From contig JAWKQE010000002.1 of NCBI GenBank assembly GCA_041390305.1, forward strand, positions 1 to 64,000: DNA of 64,000 nucleotides. Reading direction: 5' to 3'. Under the pieces are notes generated by a model. It searched no databases. It saw only the letters and a program-made list of their open reading frames with translations, and was not told where the DNA came from. The stretch is from JACKCR01 sp041390305. Its GTDB lineage: Bacteria; Eisenbacteria; RBG-16-71-46; CAIMUX01. Position 1 is the first letter of the stretch; the number at the start of each line of letters is the position of its first letter. Of this stretch, positions 1-10,260 are shown one piece after another. The translations under genes and the position numbers were made by a program.

Positions 1-2
1 AG

Positions 3-440
<438 letters not shown>

Positions 441-470
<30 letters not shown>

Positions 471-539
471 ACGGGCGAATACGTGAACTACGGGAGCGTC
501 TGAACGCGCGGAGACATGAACTACGTGAGTGTGTGATCG
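441..539. repeat. Three tandem copies of a 33-bp repeat at the convergent ygfK/ygeY 3' ends
   Basis: Copies lie at 441-473, 474-506 and 507-539. Each carries the core TGAACTACG(T/G)GAGYGTBTGA with few differences. Copy 1 encodes the YgfK C-terminus and stop codon. Copy 3 overlaps the last codons of ygeY in antisense. The array looks like a recent local duplication of a gene end. Confidence 0.85.
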
Positions 540-2086
540 CCCGCGCTCGCCCGGTAGAGGCTGGGGAAGCGGGCCAGAGTCGCGATCACGGGGTCCAGCT
601 CCCGCGAGTCGACGCACTCCCCGATCTTGTGCGTGTTCTGCTCGATCCCGGGGCCGATGCCGAACATCGGAGGATGATGGAACGGGCCGGCGTCGATCCA
701 TCGCTTGGCCGGACCGACCGTGGCTCCGTCATCGTCGCGCCTCAGTGGATAGCCGACGCCGTCGGTGGAGAAGACCCACCGGGAGAGACGCGGATCGCGG
801 CGCAGCCCGCCGTTCGTTCCGCCCGACGCGATCGTCGGTGTTGCGCACCGCGCGTAGGCTTGGATCGCGCACGTGATGGCGGGATGGTCCTCCGGCGTGA
901 CCCAACCCGGGTAGACCTGGGCGTTGCCGCCCACGTAGGAACGCCACGTGGGTTGGTCGTAGTACGGCGTGGAAACGGTGACCTCGAGACCCGCCTCGCG
1001 CGCACGGGCGACCGACCCGAGCGAGGCGACGTCGGCGAGTGCTTTCTCCGGGTCTTCTCCCGCGGTCAGTCGCCGGTCGAAGCGGAAGGTGAACCGCTCC
1101 GGGACGGCGCAGTCGCTCGGCGTGTCCAGGGTGGCGAAGCTGGCCGTGCGGGTGCCCGGTCCGAGGAAGTCGTCCGCGCCGAATCCGGTTCCTGCCGCCG
1201 CGACCTGTGCCGCTTCGGCGAGGATGGCGCCGCCGAACTCGAGCGGGTTCCGTCCTTCCCACGGCATCGATCCGTGGCAGCTCTTCCCGACGAGGTCGAC
1301 CTCGATCTGCATCCGACCCCGCTGCCCGCGGTAGATCCCGACCGCGCCGTTCCGCGAGCAGCCGGTGCCCTCGGTCAGGATGACGACATCGGGAACCCGC
1401 TCTGGCCCCGCCGTGGGGAGCTCGGTCCGCATCACGTACATCGGGCCGCCGCCGTCGTTGTCTTCTTCCGCGACCGTTCCGTAGCTCCGCACGAGGACGC
1501 CGTGAAGGGAGCCCAGCGCCCGAGTCTCGCGGAGGATCTTGGAAGCCACGATCTGACAGACGACCCCACCGAGCTGGTCGGCGGAGCCGCGTCCCCAAAC
1601 GAGATGGGACCATTCGTCCTCGGGCGGAAGGTAGCCAAGCTCCGCTACGAGGAACTCGCGGTCGATGCGGGACGGATCGACGAGACCGAGGTACGCGTCG
1701 ATCCCACCGCCGATCGCATCGATCCAGCGCGAGCGGAGAGCCTGCACCGTGTCGGTGTGTCCGTCCCAGTAGATGACCGTCTTCTTCGCTGCCTCGATCC
1801 CGTCCGTGGGATCCTCCAGATGCCAGACGAGGTTGCCGAACGCGTCGAAGCCGACGTCCTCCGGCCGGTCGACGGCACCGATCTCGACGATCTTCGCCCG
1901 GAGGTATTCGAGGCGTGGGCCCTCGTGGTTGGAGAGACCACAGGCAGGATCACCGCCTTGGGAGACAGGCCGGTCGACGTAGTCGGCTGGGATCCGGATC
2001 GCTTCCTTCAGGATCTCGACCGCGAGTGGGCGGTAGGCGGTGGCGAGACGGGAGATCGTCTGATCGAGTTCGGTCTCGTGGTTCAC
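521..2086 (-). CDS. ygeY: YgeY-like M20-family metallohydrolase
   Basis: The 521-residue protein is a zinc-dependent M20 peptidase/amidohydrolase of the YgeY type. Metal-site motifs are visible in order: GHTDTV (about residue 112), GRGSADQLGG (about 170) and AEEDNDGGG (about 208). The C-terminal part holds a GPGIEQNTHKIGECVD segment carrying the last metal-ligand histidine. It starts with GTG at 2086, chosen because AGGAAG lies a few bases upstream. It is the last gene of the long minus-strand hydroxylase operon, 190 bp after ygeW. In E. coli ygeY is next to ygeW and ygeX, and the family is annotated as selenium-metabolism hydrolase; members probably cleave an amide or carbamoyl bond in a ring-opened purine-type intermediate (inference). 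The last codons lie inside the 33-bp repeat shared with ygfK. Confidence 0.9.
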   Translation of the reverse strand: MNHETELDQTISRLATAYRPLAVEILKEAIRIPADYVDRPVSQGGDPACGLSNHEGPRLEYLRAKIVEIGAVDRPEDVGFDAFGNLVWHLEDPTDGIEAAKKTVIYWDGHTDTVQALRSRWIDAIGGGIDAYLGLVDPSRIDREFLVAELGYLPPEDEWSHLVWGRGSADQLGGVVCQIVASKILRETRALGSLHGVLVRSYGTVAEEDNDGGGPMYVMRTELPTAGPERVPDVVILTEGTGCSRNGAVGIYRGQRGRMQIEVDLVGKSCHGSMPWEGRNPLEFGGAILAEAAQVAAAGTGFGADDFLGPGTRTASFATLDTPSDCAVPERFTFRFDRRLTAGEDPEKALADVASLGSVARAREAGLEVTVSTPYYDQPTWRSYVGGNAQVYPGWVTPEDHPAITCAIQAYARCATPTIASGGTNGGLRRDPRLSRWVFSTDGVGYPLRRDDDGATVGPAKRWIDAGPFHHPPMFGIGPGIEQNTHKIGECVDSRELDPVIATLARFPSLYRASAGDHTLT

Positions 2087-2276
2087 GGATCTTCCTTTCT
2101 ACAGGACACGTACGGCGCCGGCACATTCTACGGTGCCGGGAATCTATCAAGGCGTTGTCAGACTACACAGGCGTCGTGAGGCTCCAAGGTGGCGAGCAAC
2201 ACGCCATCGTGTCCGGCCGTTCCGCCCCCCGTCGGGCGAGCCTCGACGCAGCGCAGTGGCCGGCCTTCCTCTCGGT

Positions 2277-3422
2277 TCAGGAACAGAACGCCTCCAGTCG
2301 GGACGGGAGATCGCGCTCCTTGCCCGCGGCGAGGAGGGCCATGATCGCAAAGACCTTCTTGTTCGCTTCCTGAGCCAGCTGCGTGCGGAACTGGTCCAGG
2401 ACTCCGGGGCTGACTTCGGCTCCGATGTCGGCGGGGAGGCAGTGCATGTAGAGCGCGTTCCCGCCACGGGTGCGCGCCATGCGGGACTCGTCGCAGATCC
2501 AGGAGCGATGCGAACGGTTCCGCTCCAACGCCTCCCGTTCGATCGACGCCATCCGCGCCTGGTCCCGTTCCCGGTTCGCCTCCACCCGGGCTTCCATGAG
2601 GTCGTAGGGGCCCCAGCTCTTCGGGTAGACGACGTCGGCGTCCGCGAAGGCCGCGTCCATGTCGTCCATCTGCGTGAACGATCCGCCACTCGCTCTCGCC
2701 CCTTCGGCCGCGGCCTCGAGGCAGGAGGGGAGGAGGTCATAGCCCTTGGGGTGCGCGAGACGGACGTGCGCGCCGAAGCGCGTGAGGAGCGTGATCGTCC
2801 CCTGTGCGACGGAGAGCGGCTTCGCGTAGCTGGGGGAGTAGGCCCAGCTCATCGTCACGGTGCGTCCCGCGATTCCATCGGGGAAGCGCTCCCGGAGCCA
2901 GAGGAGATCGGCCAGCGCTTGGGTCGGGTGGTCGACGTCGCACTGAAGGTTCACCATCGGAACCACGCGGTCTTCGCCGTTCGCCTGGAGGTACTCCGTG
3001 ATTCCGGCGAGCGCGTCGCGGAGGAACGACTGCCCCTCTCCCAGGATGAGATCGTGACGCACGCCGAGCGCGTGGGCGTTCATGCCGAGCATCGCACCGG
3101 TTTCGCGTGCCGTCTCTCCGTGCGAGACCTGCGTGGTGGAACCATCCACGACCATCGGATGAGCGCCAAGGCGGGCCGCGGCCCCGGCCCAGCTCGACTT
3201 CGTGCGGGTCGAGTTGTCGAAGAAGAGAGCGTAGAACAGCTCGTTCTCGAAGAGGGAGGGACGGACGCCCGCCCGATCGAGGGCCTGGAAGAGTTCGGCC
3301 AGTCGGCACAGGGCCTCGAGCTCTTCGCGGTTCCAGTCCCGGGTGAGAAGAAGGCTCCGTCCATGAAGGGAGCGGAGCGATGCGGCATCGATCGCCTGGA
3401 GTCGACGGGTCAGATCGTTCAT
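2277..3422 (-). CDS. ygeW: YgeW-like knotted carbamoyltransferase
   Basis: The 381-residue protein belongs to the aspartate/ornithine carbamoyltransferase fold, YgeW subgroup. The carbamoyl-phosphate binding motif appears as FFDNSTRTKSS (about residue 70), with the second-domain motif MHCLPADIG (about 330) and an HPTQALADLL segment (about 165). The start at 3422 overlaps the ssnA stop by the ATGA tetranucleotide, which indicates translational coupling. YgeW proteins are structurally characterised but their acceptor substrate is unresolved; the gene neighbourhood (YgfK, SsnA, YgeY, Mo hydroxylases) points to phosphorolysis or transfer of a carbamoyl group during purine-type catabolism. The open frame continues far upstream, but that extension only mirrors ssnA in another frame. 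Confidence 0.92.
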   Translation of the reverse strand: MNDLTRRLQAIDAASLRSLHGRSLLLTRDWNREELEALCRLAELFQALDRAGVRPSLFENELFYALFFDNSTRTKSSWAGAAARLGAHPMVVDGSTTQVSHGETARETGAMLGMNAHALGVRHDLILGEGQSFLRDALAGITEYLQANGEDRVVPMVNLQCDVDHPTQALADLLWLRERFPDGIAGRTVTMSWAYSPSYAKPLSVAQGTITLLTRFGAHVRLAHPKGYDLLPSCLEAAAEGARASGGSFTQMDDMDAAFADADVVYPKSWGPYDLMEARVEANRERDQARMASIEREALERNRSHRSWICDESRMARTRGGNALYMHCLPADIGAEVSPGVLDQFRTQLAQEANKKVFAIMALLAAGKERDLPSRLEAFCS

Positions 3423-4768
3423 CGGAGTTTCTCCCACAGTCGTGTGGCTTGTTCCCGGGCGATCGCGAGCTCCCGTTCGGCGTCGACCGTGACGATGCGT
3501 CCCGCCTCGACCACGACTCGTCCTCGACTGATGACGGTGTGGACGTGGTGGGAGCGGATTCCATAGACCAGATGACCCGGCCAGTTCTCGGACGTGATCG
3601 GAGTGGGAGAGTCGTAGTCGAGGACGACGAGGTCGCCCTCCTCCGCGCGTGCGAAGCCGTGGGTCTCGAGATAGTCGTGAACGCGGCGAAGCCGATGGTA
3701 GGCGTCCGCCGGAGACAAATCGGTTCCTTCGAGGAACGCCGCTCTGCACGAGGAGAGCATGTCCGAGTGCATGCCGTCCGTTCCGAGGAGGATCCGGTCT
3801 CCGAGGCCGCGTGGATCGAACCGTCCGACCCCGTTGTTCTGATTGCTCTCCGGATTGTGAACGACCCAGGCGGCGGAGTTCCGGATCAGCTCCCGCTCTT
3901 CGTCCGTGAGGTGGAGACAGTGGACGAGGAGCGTAGGGGAGAGGTCCAAGGCGCCCGCGTCCGCCAATCGCTCCACGCCGCGCCGCCCGAACCGGGCCTC
4001 CGCGTCCTCCTGATCCGAGAGCGCTTCGGCCACGTGGATGTGGATCCCCGTCTTCCGTCGTCGCGCGAGATCGACGGCGCGCGCGAGAAGTGAATCGGAC
4101 ACGGTGAAAGACGCGTGGAGCCCGACGAGCCCGGGGTGGGTCTCCAGGTAGCGTTCCGTCTCCTCGAGTCCGGCCGCGAGGCAATCCGGTCCGTCCCGGT
4201 CGGAGAGTTCGTAGCAGAGGAGATGGGAGGCCCAACTTCCCTCGAGAGCGGCGGCGATGATGTGGAGGCTCTCCTGGCCGCATGTGGGGAGGCGGTGGTC
4301 GACGATCCAGGTCGAGCCACAACGCACCGCTTCCATCGCGCCGACCATGGCCGAGGCCCGGATCATCGATTCGTCCAGCCTCTGGTCGAGCTTCCACCAG
4401 ATCCGCTCCAGGATCTGCACGAAGGTCTGGGGCGGCTCGGCCGGCGCCGGCATCCCCCGCGCGAGCGCCGAGTAGAGATGATGGTGGCCGACGGCGAAGG
4501 CGCGGGTGACGATCCGTCCCCTGCAGTCGATCCGCTGCTCCGCGGAGTTCGCGTCGGCGCGGCCGCTGTCCTGCGGCGTCGCATCTTCACGAGTGCGGGA
4601 CGTGGAGCTTGCGCCGGCGCTGTTGCGGGCCCCGGAGTTCGCACCTCCGGCTTCCGGCAGCTCGTCCAGGAACTCGATCCCGCCTTCCGGGCCTTCGGTC
4701 AGATGGAGGTGCCCGGTGCGGATCTCACAGGTCTTCCAGTCGACGTAGCGGCAGTGGAGGAGGTACAC
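3419..4768 (-). CDS. ssnA: SsnA-like amidohydrolase/aminohydrolase
   Basis: The 449-residue metal-dependent hydrolase of the amidohydrolase superfamily matches SsnA. Visible metal ligands are GHHHLYSAL (about residue 92), HIHVAEAL (about 222), LVHCLHL (about 256) and LGTDGMHSDM (about 306). The N-terminal beta-sandwich is interrupted at about residues 40-80 by a Ser/Ala/Gly/Asp-rich insert that looks like a low-complexity linker not expected in the family. It lies 9 bp after the xdhD-like gene and shares an ATGA overlap with ygeW, so it is firmly in the same operon. SsnA is a core member of the ygfK/ssnA/xdhD set and probably deaminates or hydrolyses a heterocyclic intermediate. Confidence 0.92.
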   Translation of the reverse strand: MYLLHCRYVDWKTCEIRTGHLHLTEGPEGGIEFLDELPEAGGANSGARNSAGASSTSRTREDATPQDSGRADANSAEQRIDCRGRIVTRAFAVGHHHLYSALARGMPAPAEPPQTFVQILERIWWKLDQRLDESMIRASAMVGAMEAVRCGSTWIVDHRLPTCGQESLHIIAAALEGSWASHLLCYELSDRDGPDCLAAGLEETERYLETHPGLVGLHASFTVSDSLLARAVDLARRRKTGIHIHVAEALSDQEDAEARFGRRGVERLADAGALDLSPTLLVHCLHLTDEERELIRNSAAWVVHNPESNQNNGVGRFDPRGLGDRILLGTDGMHSDMLSSCRAAFLEGTDLSPADAYHRLRRVHDYLETHGFARAEEGDLVVLDYDSPTPITSENWPGHLVYGIRSHHVHTVISRGRVVVEAGRIVTVDAERELAIAREQATRLWEKLR

Positions 4769-4777
4769 GGTCGTTCC

Positions 4778-7505
4778 TCACGCCTTCTCGCCGGAGCGGC
4801 GAAGGAGCCTCTTCGCTTCCGTGGACGAGACCAGCGGCAGTGTCCGGCGGCGCACGCCGTCGAGGAGATAGAGCGCGTTCGCGACCGCGGGTGCGGTCGG
4901 CACGAGTCCGATCTCGCCCACGCCCTTCGCTCCGTAGGGACCAAACTCGTCCGGTACTTCGACACCGATCACCTCGATCGGAGGTGTCTGCGCGGCGCGC
5001 AGGACCCCGCACTTCCGAATGTGGGTCGAACGGGGACGCCCCTCGCTGAGGGTGAACTCTTCAGTCAGGGCGTAGCCCAGTCCCATGTGGATCGACCCTT
5101 CGATCTGCCCCTCGAAGAGCGTCGGGTTCATGATCTTTCCGGCGTCGTGCGCGGCCACGACCCGCTCGATCCTACCGTCGTCGTCCAGGACGACGACCTG
5201 GGTCGCGTAGCTGTAGGAGTAGTGCGTGATCGGCCGCGGAGCGGAGGGATCGGCCGCGCCCCCGTCGCTCGGCGGCTTCGTCGTCCAGTCGCAGACCCAG
5301 GCGCCCCGGTATTCGCGGCCGACGAGTTCGGCGAGTGCATGGGTCGCCAGGTCCTGCTTCAGGTTGCGGCACGCGTCGATGATCGAGTTGCCGACGATGC
5401 TGGTCGCGCGCGACGCCGTCGTCATCCCGCAATGGGTTTCCGCATCGGTGCCGACGTGGACCTCCACGATTCCGGGCGGGAGTCCGGTCTCCTCGCAGAA
5501 CGTCTGCACCGCCATGGTGTCGACGCCCTGTCCCATCTCCGTCCACCCGTGATGGATCTCGATCCGGTCGGGAGCGCGGACGACGAGGAGGGCCCGTCCG
5601 TCGTCAGGCATTCCGTTGCCGATGCCGGTGTTCTTGAGTCCACACGCGATGCCTGCGCGGCGGGCGGCCCGGAAGTGTGGTTCGACGGCCTCGAGGGTGG
5701 CCCGCACACCGACTCCGCTGCTCAGCCGCTGTCCCGTGGCGGTCGTGCCGCCCTCGGTGAGCGCGTTGTCCCAGCGGAACTGCCAGCGGTCGAAGCCGCC
5801 CTTCTCGCAGAGCTCGTCGACGCAGCACTCGAGTCCGAAGTTCGCCTGGTTGGCGCCGAATCCGCGCATCGCGCCGCAGGGGATGTTGTTCGTGTAGACC
5901 GTGACGGCCTCGATGTCGACGACAGGGACCGAATACGCTCCGGTCGCGTGACCCGCCGCGCGCTCCAGCACCTTCGTTCCCACCGACGCATAGGCGCCGG
6001 TGTCGCCGACGATGCGGGCGTGAAGGGCGCGGAGCCGGCCGTTCGCGTCGCAGCCGAGCCGATAGTGCATCCGGATCGGGTGCCGCTTCGTCGAGAGTCT
6101 CAGCGACTCGTCCCGGCTGAGTTCGAGATGAACGGAGCGTCCGAGGCGAAACGCCATGAGCGCGGTGTGGCCCTGGATGGAGAGGTCTTCCTTCCCTCCG
6201 AACCCGCCTCCGTTCGGGACGAGGACGACGTGGACGTCGGCTGTCTCGAGCCCGAGGAGCTGTGCGATCTGCCGACGGTCTTCGTAGACGCCCCTGACTC
6301 TGCGAGAAGACGCGGATGCCGCTCTCTTCCGGTCGCGCGAGGCAGGCCTCCGGCTCGAGGTAGGCGTGTTCGATGACCTGAGTCTGATACGTGCCTTCGG
6401 CCACGTGGGCGCAGGCGGCGAGTTCGGCTTCCGCGTCGCCGGTGCGGAATGCGGTCGTCGCGAGTCGATTGCCCGCTTCGTGTACGGACGGCGCGTCCGG
6501 AGCGAGAGCCGCGTCCGGATCGGTCACGGGCTCCAGGACTTCGTACTCGACGTGGATCCTCTCCGCCGCCGCGCGCGCGATCTCCCGCGAGCGCGCGGCG
6601 ACACACGCGAGCACGTCGCCGACGTACCGCGTCGTCTCTCCCGGTGCGACGAGGAGCGGCCAGTCCGGATAGATGAGCCCGATGTTCCGCGCTCCCGGCA
6701 CGTCCTCGGCGAGGAAGATCCGTTCGACACCGTCCATCGCCGCCGCTTCCCGAACGTCGATCGAGAGCACCTTGGCGCGCGGATGATCGCTCAGGCGAAG
6801 CGCACCGTGGAGCATTCCGGGATCGCTGAGGTCGGCGACGTACGGACGCCGTCCGAGGACGGCCTCGCGGATCCCGTACTTGGGAAGCCGCGTCCCGACG
6901 CGACCGGAGTCAGGGGATCCAACCTGTGTGGCGCTGCCCGGAGCCTCGATGCGTCCACCTGCGGAGGCGTTGCCGGTTGCCGGAGCCCCGATGCGTCCAC
7001 CGTCGGAGGCGCCACCCGGATCGCCGGTGCCGCCACCCGAGGCATTCGCGTCACGAAGACGCTCGGCCGCCGCGCGGATCGACGCGACGATCTTCTTGTA
7101 GCCGGTGCAGCGGCAGAGGTGGAAACGGAGCTCGTGCTCGATCTCCGCCTCCGTCGGGTCGGGATTCGTCTCCAGCAGAACCGCCGCCCGGACGACGATC
7201 CCGGGAATGCAGAAGGCGCACTGCGCGCCCCCCTCCCGGGCGAACGCTTCGGCGAGGACGTCCTGCGTGCGGGCCGGGAGGCCTTCGGTCGTCTCGACCC
7301 GTGCCCCGTCCACCTTCTCCATCGAGGTGACGCAGGCCAGGACCGCCTTGCCGTCGACCCGGACGGTGCAGCAGCCGCAGGAACCCTGGGGAGAGCAGCC
7401 GTCCTTCGGGGAGAGGATGCCGAGGTCACGGCGGAGGAAGTCGAGGAGGCTCCGCTCACCCGTCCCTTCGTAGATCCTTTCCTCTCCGTTGACGATCAGC
7501 TTCAT
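4778..7505 (-). pseudogene. xdhD: XdhD-like fused [2Fe-2S]/molybdopterin hydroxylase, frameshifted
   Basis: The gene encodes a single-chain selenium-linked hydroxylase of about 908 residues. The N-terminal ferredoxin domain shows KDGCSPQGSCGCC (about residues 34-46). A second cluster domain shows CAFCIPG and LCRCTGYKK. A Gly/Ala/Ser/Asp-rich linker (about 155-205) leads to the molybdopterin domains, with GAKGVGEIG near the C-terminus carrying the catalytic glutamate. The frame breaks at 6291-6294, a run of four C: removing one base restores QG-VYEDRRQIAQLLG and then NGGGFGGKEDLS across the junction. All domains remain conserved on both sides, so this is either a very recent mutation or a sequence error. 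The start overlaps the upstream PLP gene by ATGA. Together with SsnA and YgfK it defines the XdhD branch rather than ordinary xanthine dehydrogenase. Confidence 0.88.
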
Positions 7506-8977
7506 CCGGAGACCCCCACGCGGGCGTTGAACGCCTCGATGAGCCGGTCCCAGGCTTCGGCCTGCGCATACGTCTCGTCCCAGAACGCGGGATCCCAGAG
7601 TTCGTTCAGCTCCTCGACGGTTCGGCCCTGCTGCTCGACCCAGGTGAAGTACTTGAGGTTGTGGATCGCCTTCCGGTCCACGTACGTGAGCTCGCGCGCG
7701 TGCTCGACGCTGATCGCCTCGAGGTAACGCCCGAAGTGTCGCGCGGCCGTGCGTTCATCGTACACGCCGTGTTCCGTGCGCTGTTCGAGCAGTCGGCTGC
7801 CGTAGAGATCCATCGAGTCCGTGAGCGGAAGGAAGAGGAGATCGCTCGGCCCCAGGTCGAACATCCGCGCCGTACGGATCGCGGCCACGAGGTTACAGAT
7901 GGAAGAGATACCGAGGAGGCCCAGCTGCGAGACGACCGCGGCCGGGACACCTTCTCCTGTGAGGAAGCTCCGTCCCTCGGGTTCGTTGAAGAGCCGCATG
8001 AGAGCGATGCACTGCGCGTCGTCGACCGCCGTGACGACGTCGGTGTTCCGCACGTTGTGGATCCACGGAACGTGCTTGTCGCCGATCCCCTCGATCCGGT
8101 GGCCACCGAAGCCGCACTGGAGAAGGGTCGGGCACTGGAGCGCTTCGGTCGCGACGATCCGGAGGTCGCGGTGACGGCCGCGGAGGTAGTCTCCGGCCGC
8201 GATCGTCCCGGCCGAGCCGGTCGCGCTGACCCACGCGGCGAGCCGATCGCCGGTGCGTGCGAGGCGGGCAAAGGTCTCGTCGATCGCCGGGCCCGTCACC
8301 TCGTGGTGCCAGATCGCGTTCCCGAACTCTTCGAACTGGTTGAAGATGACGCAGTCGGGACGCGTCCGCCGGATCTCCCAGCACTGGTCGAAGATCTCCT
8401 TCACGTTCGACTCGCAGCCCGGCGTGGCGATGACTTCGGCGCCGATTTCGCGCAGCCAGTCGAACCGCTCGCGGCTCATCTCCTCGGGAAGGATGCCGAC
8501 GGCGTGGCAACCGAGGAGCGCACAGTCGAAGGCTCCGCCACGACAGAAGTTCCCCGTCGACGGCCAGACCGCCCGGTGTTTCTCCGGGTCGAACTGACCG
8601 GTGACGAGCCGCGGAACGAGGCAGCCGAACCCCGCGCCGACCTTGTGCGCGCCGGTCGGGAACCACTTGCCGACGAGCCCGACGATGCGGGCAGAGACAC
8701 CGGTCAGCTCCGAAGGAAACTCGATCCAGTTCCCCTCGTTGAAGAGGCCTCCCGACTCCACCGGTTCGTTGTGCCAGGAGATGCGGAAGAGGTTGACCGG
8801 ATCGACGTCCCACAGCCCCGTCTCCCGGAGACGGTTCCGGATCTCCTCGGGAACGAGTTCGGGATCACGCATCTGCGCGAAGGTCGGGATGAGGATCCCG
8901 CGTTCCCGGCAGCGCGCCGCGGTCCGTTCGACTACGGCGTCATCGATCGGGAGGTCCGCTGCTCGTGTCGTCGTCAT
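7502..8977 (-). CDS. PLP-dependent enzyme of the cysteine synthase/threonine synthase fold, hydroxylase-cluster type
   Basis: The 491-residue protein is a fold-type II PLP enzyme. PTGAHKVGAGFG (about residue 115) carries the likely Schiff-base lysine, and PSTGNFCRGGA (about 145) is the substrate/PLP Asn loop. ATGSAGTIAAGDYLRG resembles the phosphate-binding glycine stretch. The start at 8977 is chosen because GGAGG lies 7 bases upstream; a longer in-frame start exists but only mirrors the upstream gene end. It overlaps the xdhD-like start by ATGA. It is longer than cysteine synthases and unlike YgeX (diaminopropionate ammonia-lyase), although it may fill the same slot in the pathway, which ends with lyase-type removal of amino groups. 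The true substrate is unknown. Confidence 0.82.
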   Translation of the reverse strand: MTTTRAADLPIDDAVVERTAARCRERGILIPTFAQMRDPELVPEEIRNRLRETGLWDVDPVNLFRISWHNEPVESGGLFNEGNWIEFPSELTGVSARIVGLVGKWFPTGAHKVGAGFGCLVPRLVTGQFDPEKHRAVWPSTGNFCRGGAFDCALLGCHAVGILPEEMSRERFDWLREIGAEVIATPGCESNVKEIFDQCWEIRRTRPDCVIFNQFEEFGNAIWHHEVTGPAIDETFARLARTGDRLAAWVSATGSAGTIAAGDYLRGRHRDLRIVATEALQCPTLLQCGFGGHRIEGIGDKHVPWIHNVRNTDVVTAVDDAQCIALMRLFNEPEGRSFLTGEGVPAAVVSQLGLLGISSICNLVAAIRTARMFDLGPSDLLFLPLTDSMDLYGSRLLEQRTEHGVYDERTAARHFGRYLEAISVEHARELTYVDRKAIHNLKYFTWVEQQGRTVEELNELWDPAFWDETYAQAEAWDRLIEAFNARVGVSG

Positions 8978-8999
8978 GGTGCGCCTCCGCAACCTAGTT

Positions 9000-10226
9000 C
9001 TAGTCTGTCTTCGCCCAGCGCCCATCCGTGTGGACGTCGCGCGGAGCGCCGGCGATCGCCGTCGCCGTTCGGATGTCCTTGAGGCCGTTCCCCGTCACTA
9101 CCGCGAGGACGTCGGCGCCCTGCTCGATCCTGCCTTCCCGAACCGCGCGCCGGATCCCTGCCACCGCGGCCGCCGCGGCCGGTTCGGCCAGGATCCCGGC
9201 CAGTCCCGCGGTCGCGGTCATCGCGTCCGTGATCTCGTCGTCGCGCACGCGGACGAACGTACCGCCCGTCCTCCGCACCCGGTCCAGCGCCTTCCGCCAG
9301 TTGCGGGGAACCGGTACGTCGATGCTGTCGGCGACCGTCTGTCCTGTTTCTTCGGGCGACGGCAGGACTCCCGTCTCGAAGGCGCGGGCGACGAAGTCGA
9401 CCCCCTCCGCCTGTACGCCCAGCACGCGCGGCAGCCGCGCGAGAATCCCGAGGGCGTGCATCTCTTCCAGGCCTTTGGCGATCCCGGCGATCGTGCATCC
9501 ATCCCCGACGCTGACCGCGACCCACTCCGGCGGATCGGCACCGGTCTGCTCGCCGATCTCGAGCCCGCAGGTCTTCTTCCCTTCCACGAGGTAGGGGTTG
9601 ATCGCACAGTTCCGATTGTACCAGCCGTTCCGCCCGCACTCGGTGTTACAGAGGTCGTACGCATCTGCGTAGGTCCCGAGGACGCGGCGCACGTCCGCTC
9701 CGTAGAGGAGGAGCTGGACGAGCTTCGGCTGGGGAGCGCGTTCCGGTACGAAGATCGTGGCCGGGAGGCCTGCCATGGCGGCGTATCCCGCGAGGCTCGA
9801 AGCCGCGTTGCCGGTCGAGGCGCAGGCGATCCTGGACGCGCCCTCGCGAACGGCGTGCAGCACGGCGAGGCTCGATGCGCGGTCCTTGAGGCTCAGGGTC
9901 GGGTTGCGTCCGTCGTCCTTGATCCGAAGCCGTGCCACTCCGGCCCAGCTCCCGAGACGCTCCGCTTCCGTGACCGGCGTGCCTCCGACCGGCCAGGAGA
10001 ACGCGAGCTCCGTCGGTTCGAACGGGAGCAGTTCCTGGTAGCGCCAGTGGTAGGGCGTACGGCTCTCGAGGCTGTCACGGGTCAGACTCCGGGACACGCG
10101 CTCCATGTCGTACTCGATTTCGAGCGTGGCGAACGGATCCCGGCAGGCGGGACAGGTCCCGGAGGACGCAGGGGCGGGTACGTCCGTACCACACACCACG
10201 CAACGGATTCTCGATACGAACCGCAT
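9000..10226 (-). CDS. Threonine synthase-like PLP enzyme with N-terminal zinc ribbon
   Basis: The 408-residue fold-type II PLP enzyme starts with a CVVC...CPAC zinc-ribbon motif (about residues 9-30), as in many threonine synthases. NPTLSLKDRASS (about 100) carries the PLP lysine and STGNAASSLAGYA (about 128) the substrate loop; VSVGDGCTIAGIAKG (about 240) binds the phosphate. The start at 10226 is inferred from the family alignment because upstream codons mirror the FAD gene; the Shine-Dalgarno is weak. It sits 22 bp before the second PLP enzyme, inside the hydroxylase operon, away from any threonine biosynthesis gene. A catabolic lyase role acting on a diaminopropionate- or serine-like product is more likely than threonine synthesis (inference). 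Confidence 0.85.
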   Translation of the reverse strand: MRFVSRIRCVVCGTDVPAPASSGTCPACRDPFATLEIEYDMERVSRSLTRDSLESRTPYHWRYQELLPFEPTELAFSWPVGGTPVTEAERLGSWAGVARLRIKDDGRNPTLSLKDRASSLAVLHAVREGASRIACASTGNAASSLAGYAAMAGLPATIFVPERAPQPKLVQLLLYGADVRRVLGTYADAYDLCNTECGRNGWYNRNCAINPYLVEGKKTCGLEIGEQTGADPPEWVAVSVGDGCTIAGIAKGLEEMHALGILARLPRVLGVQAEGVDFVARAFETGVLPSPEETGQTVADSIDVPVPRNWRKALDRVRRTGGTFVRVRDDEITDAMTATAGLAGILAEPAAAAAVAGIRRAVREGRIEQGADVLAVVTGNGLKDIRTATAIAGAPRDVHTDGRWAKTD

Positions 10227-10260
10227 GGGGATCTGACGATAGCGCCGACGAAGCGGCAAG

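Noticed and set aside
7502..8977. YgeX diaminopropionate ammonia-lyase
   Set aside because: The motif order and length (491 residues) differ from YgeX; only the fold and genomic slot agree.
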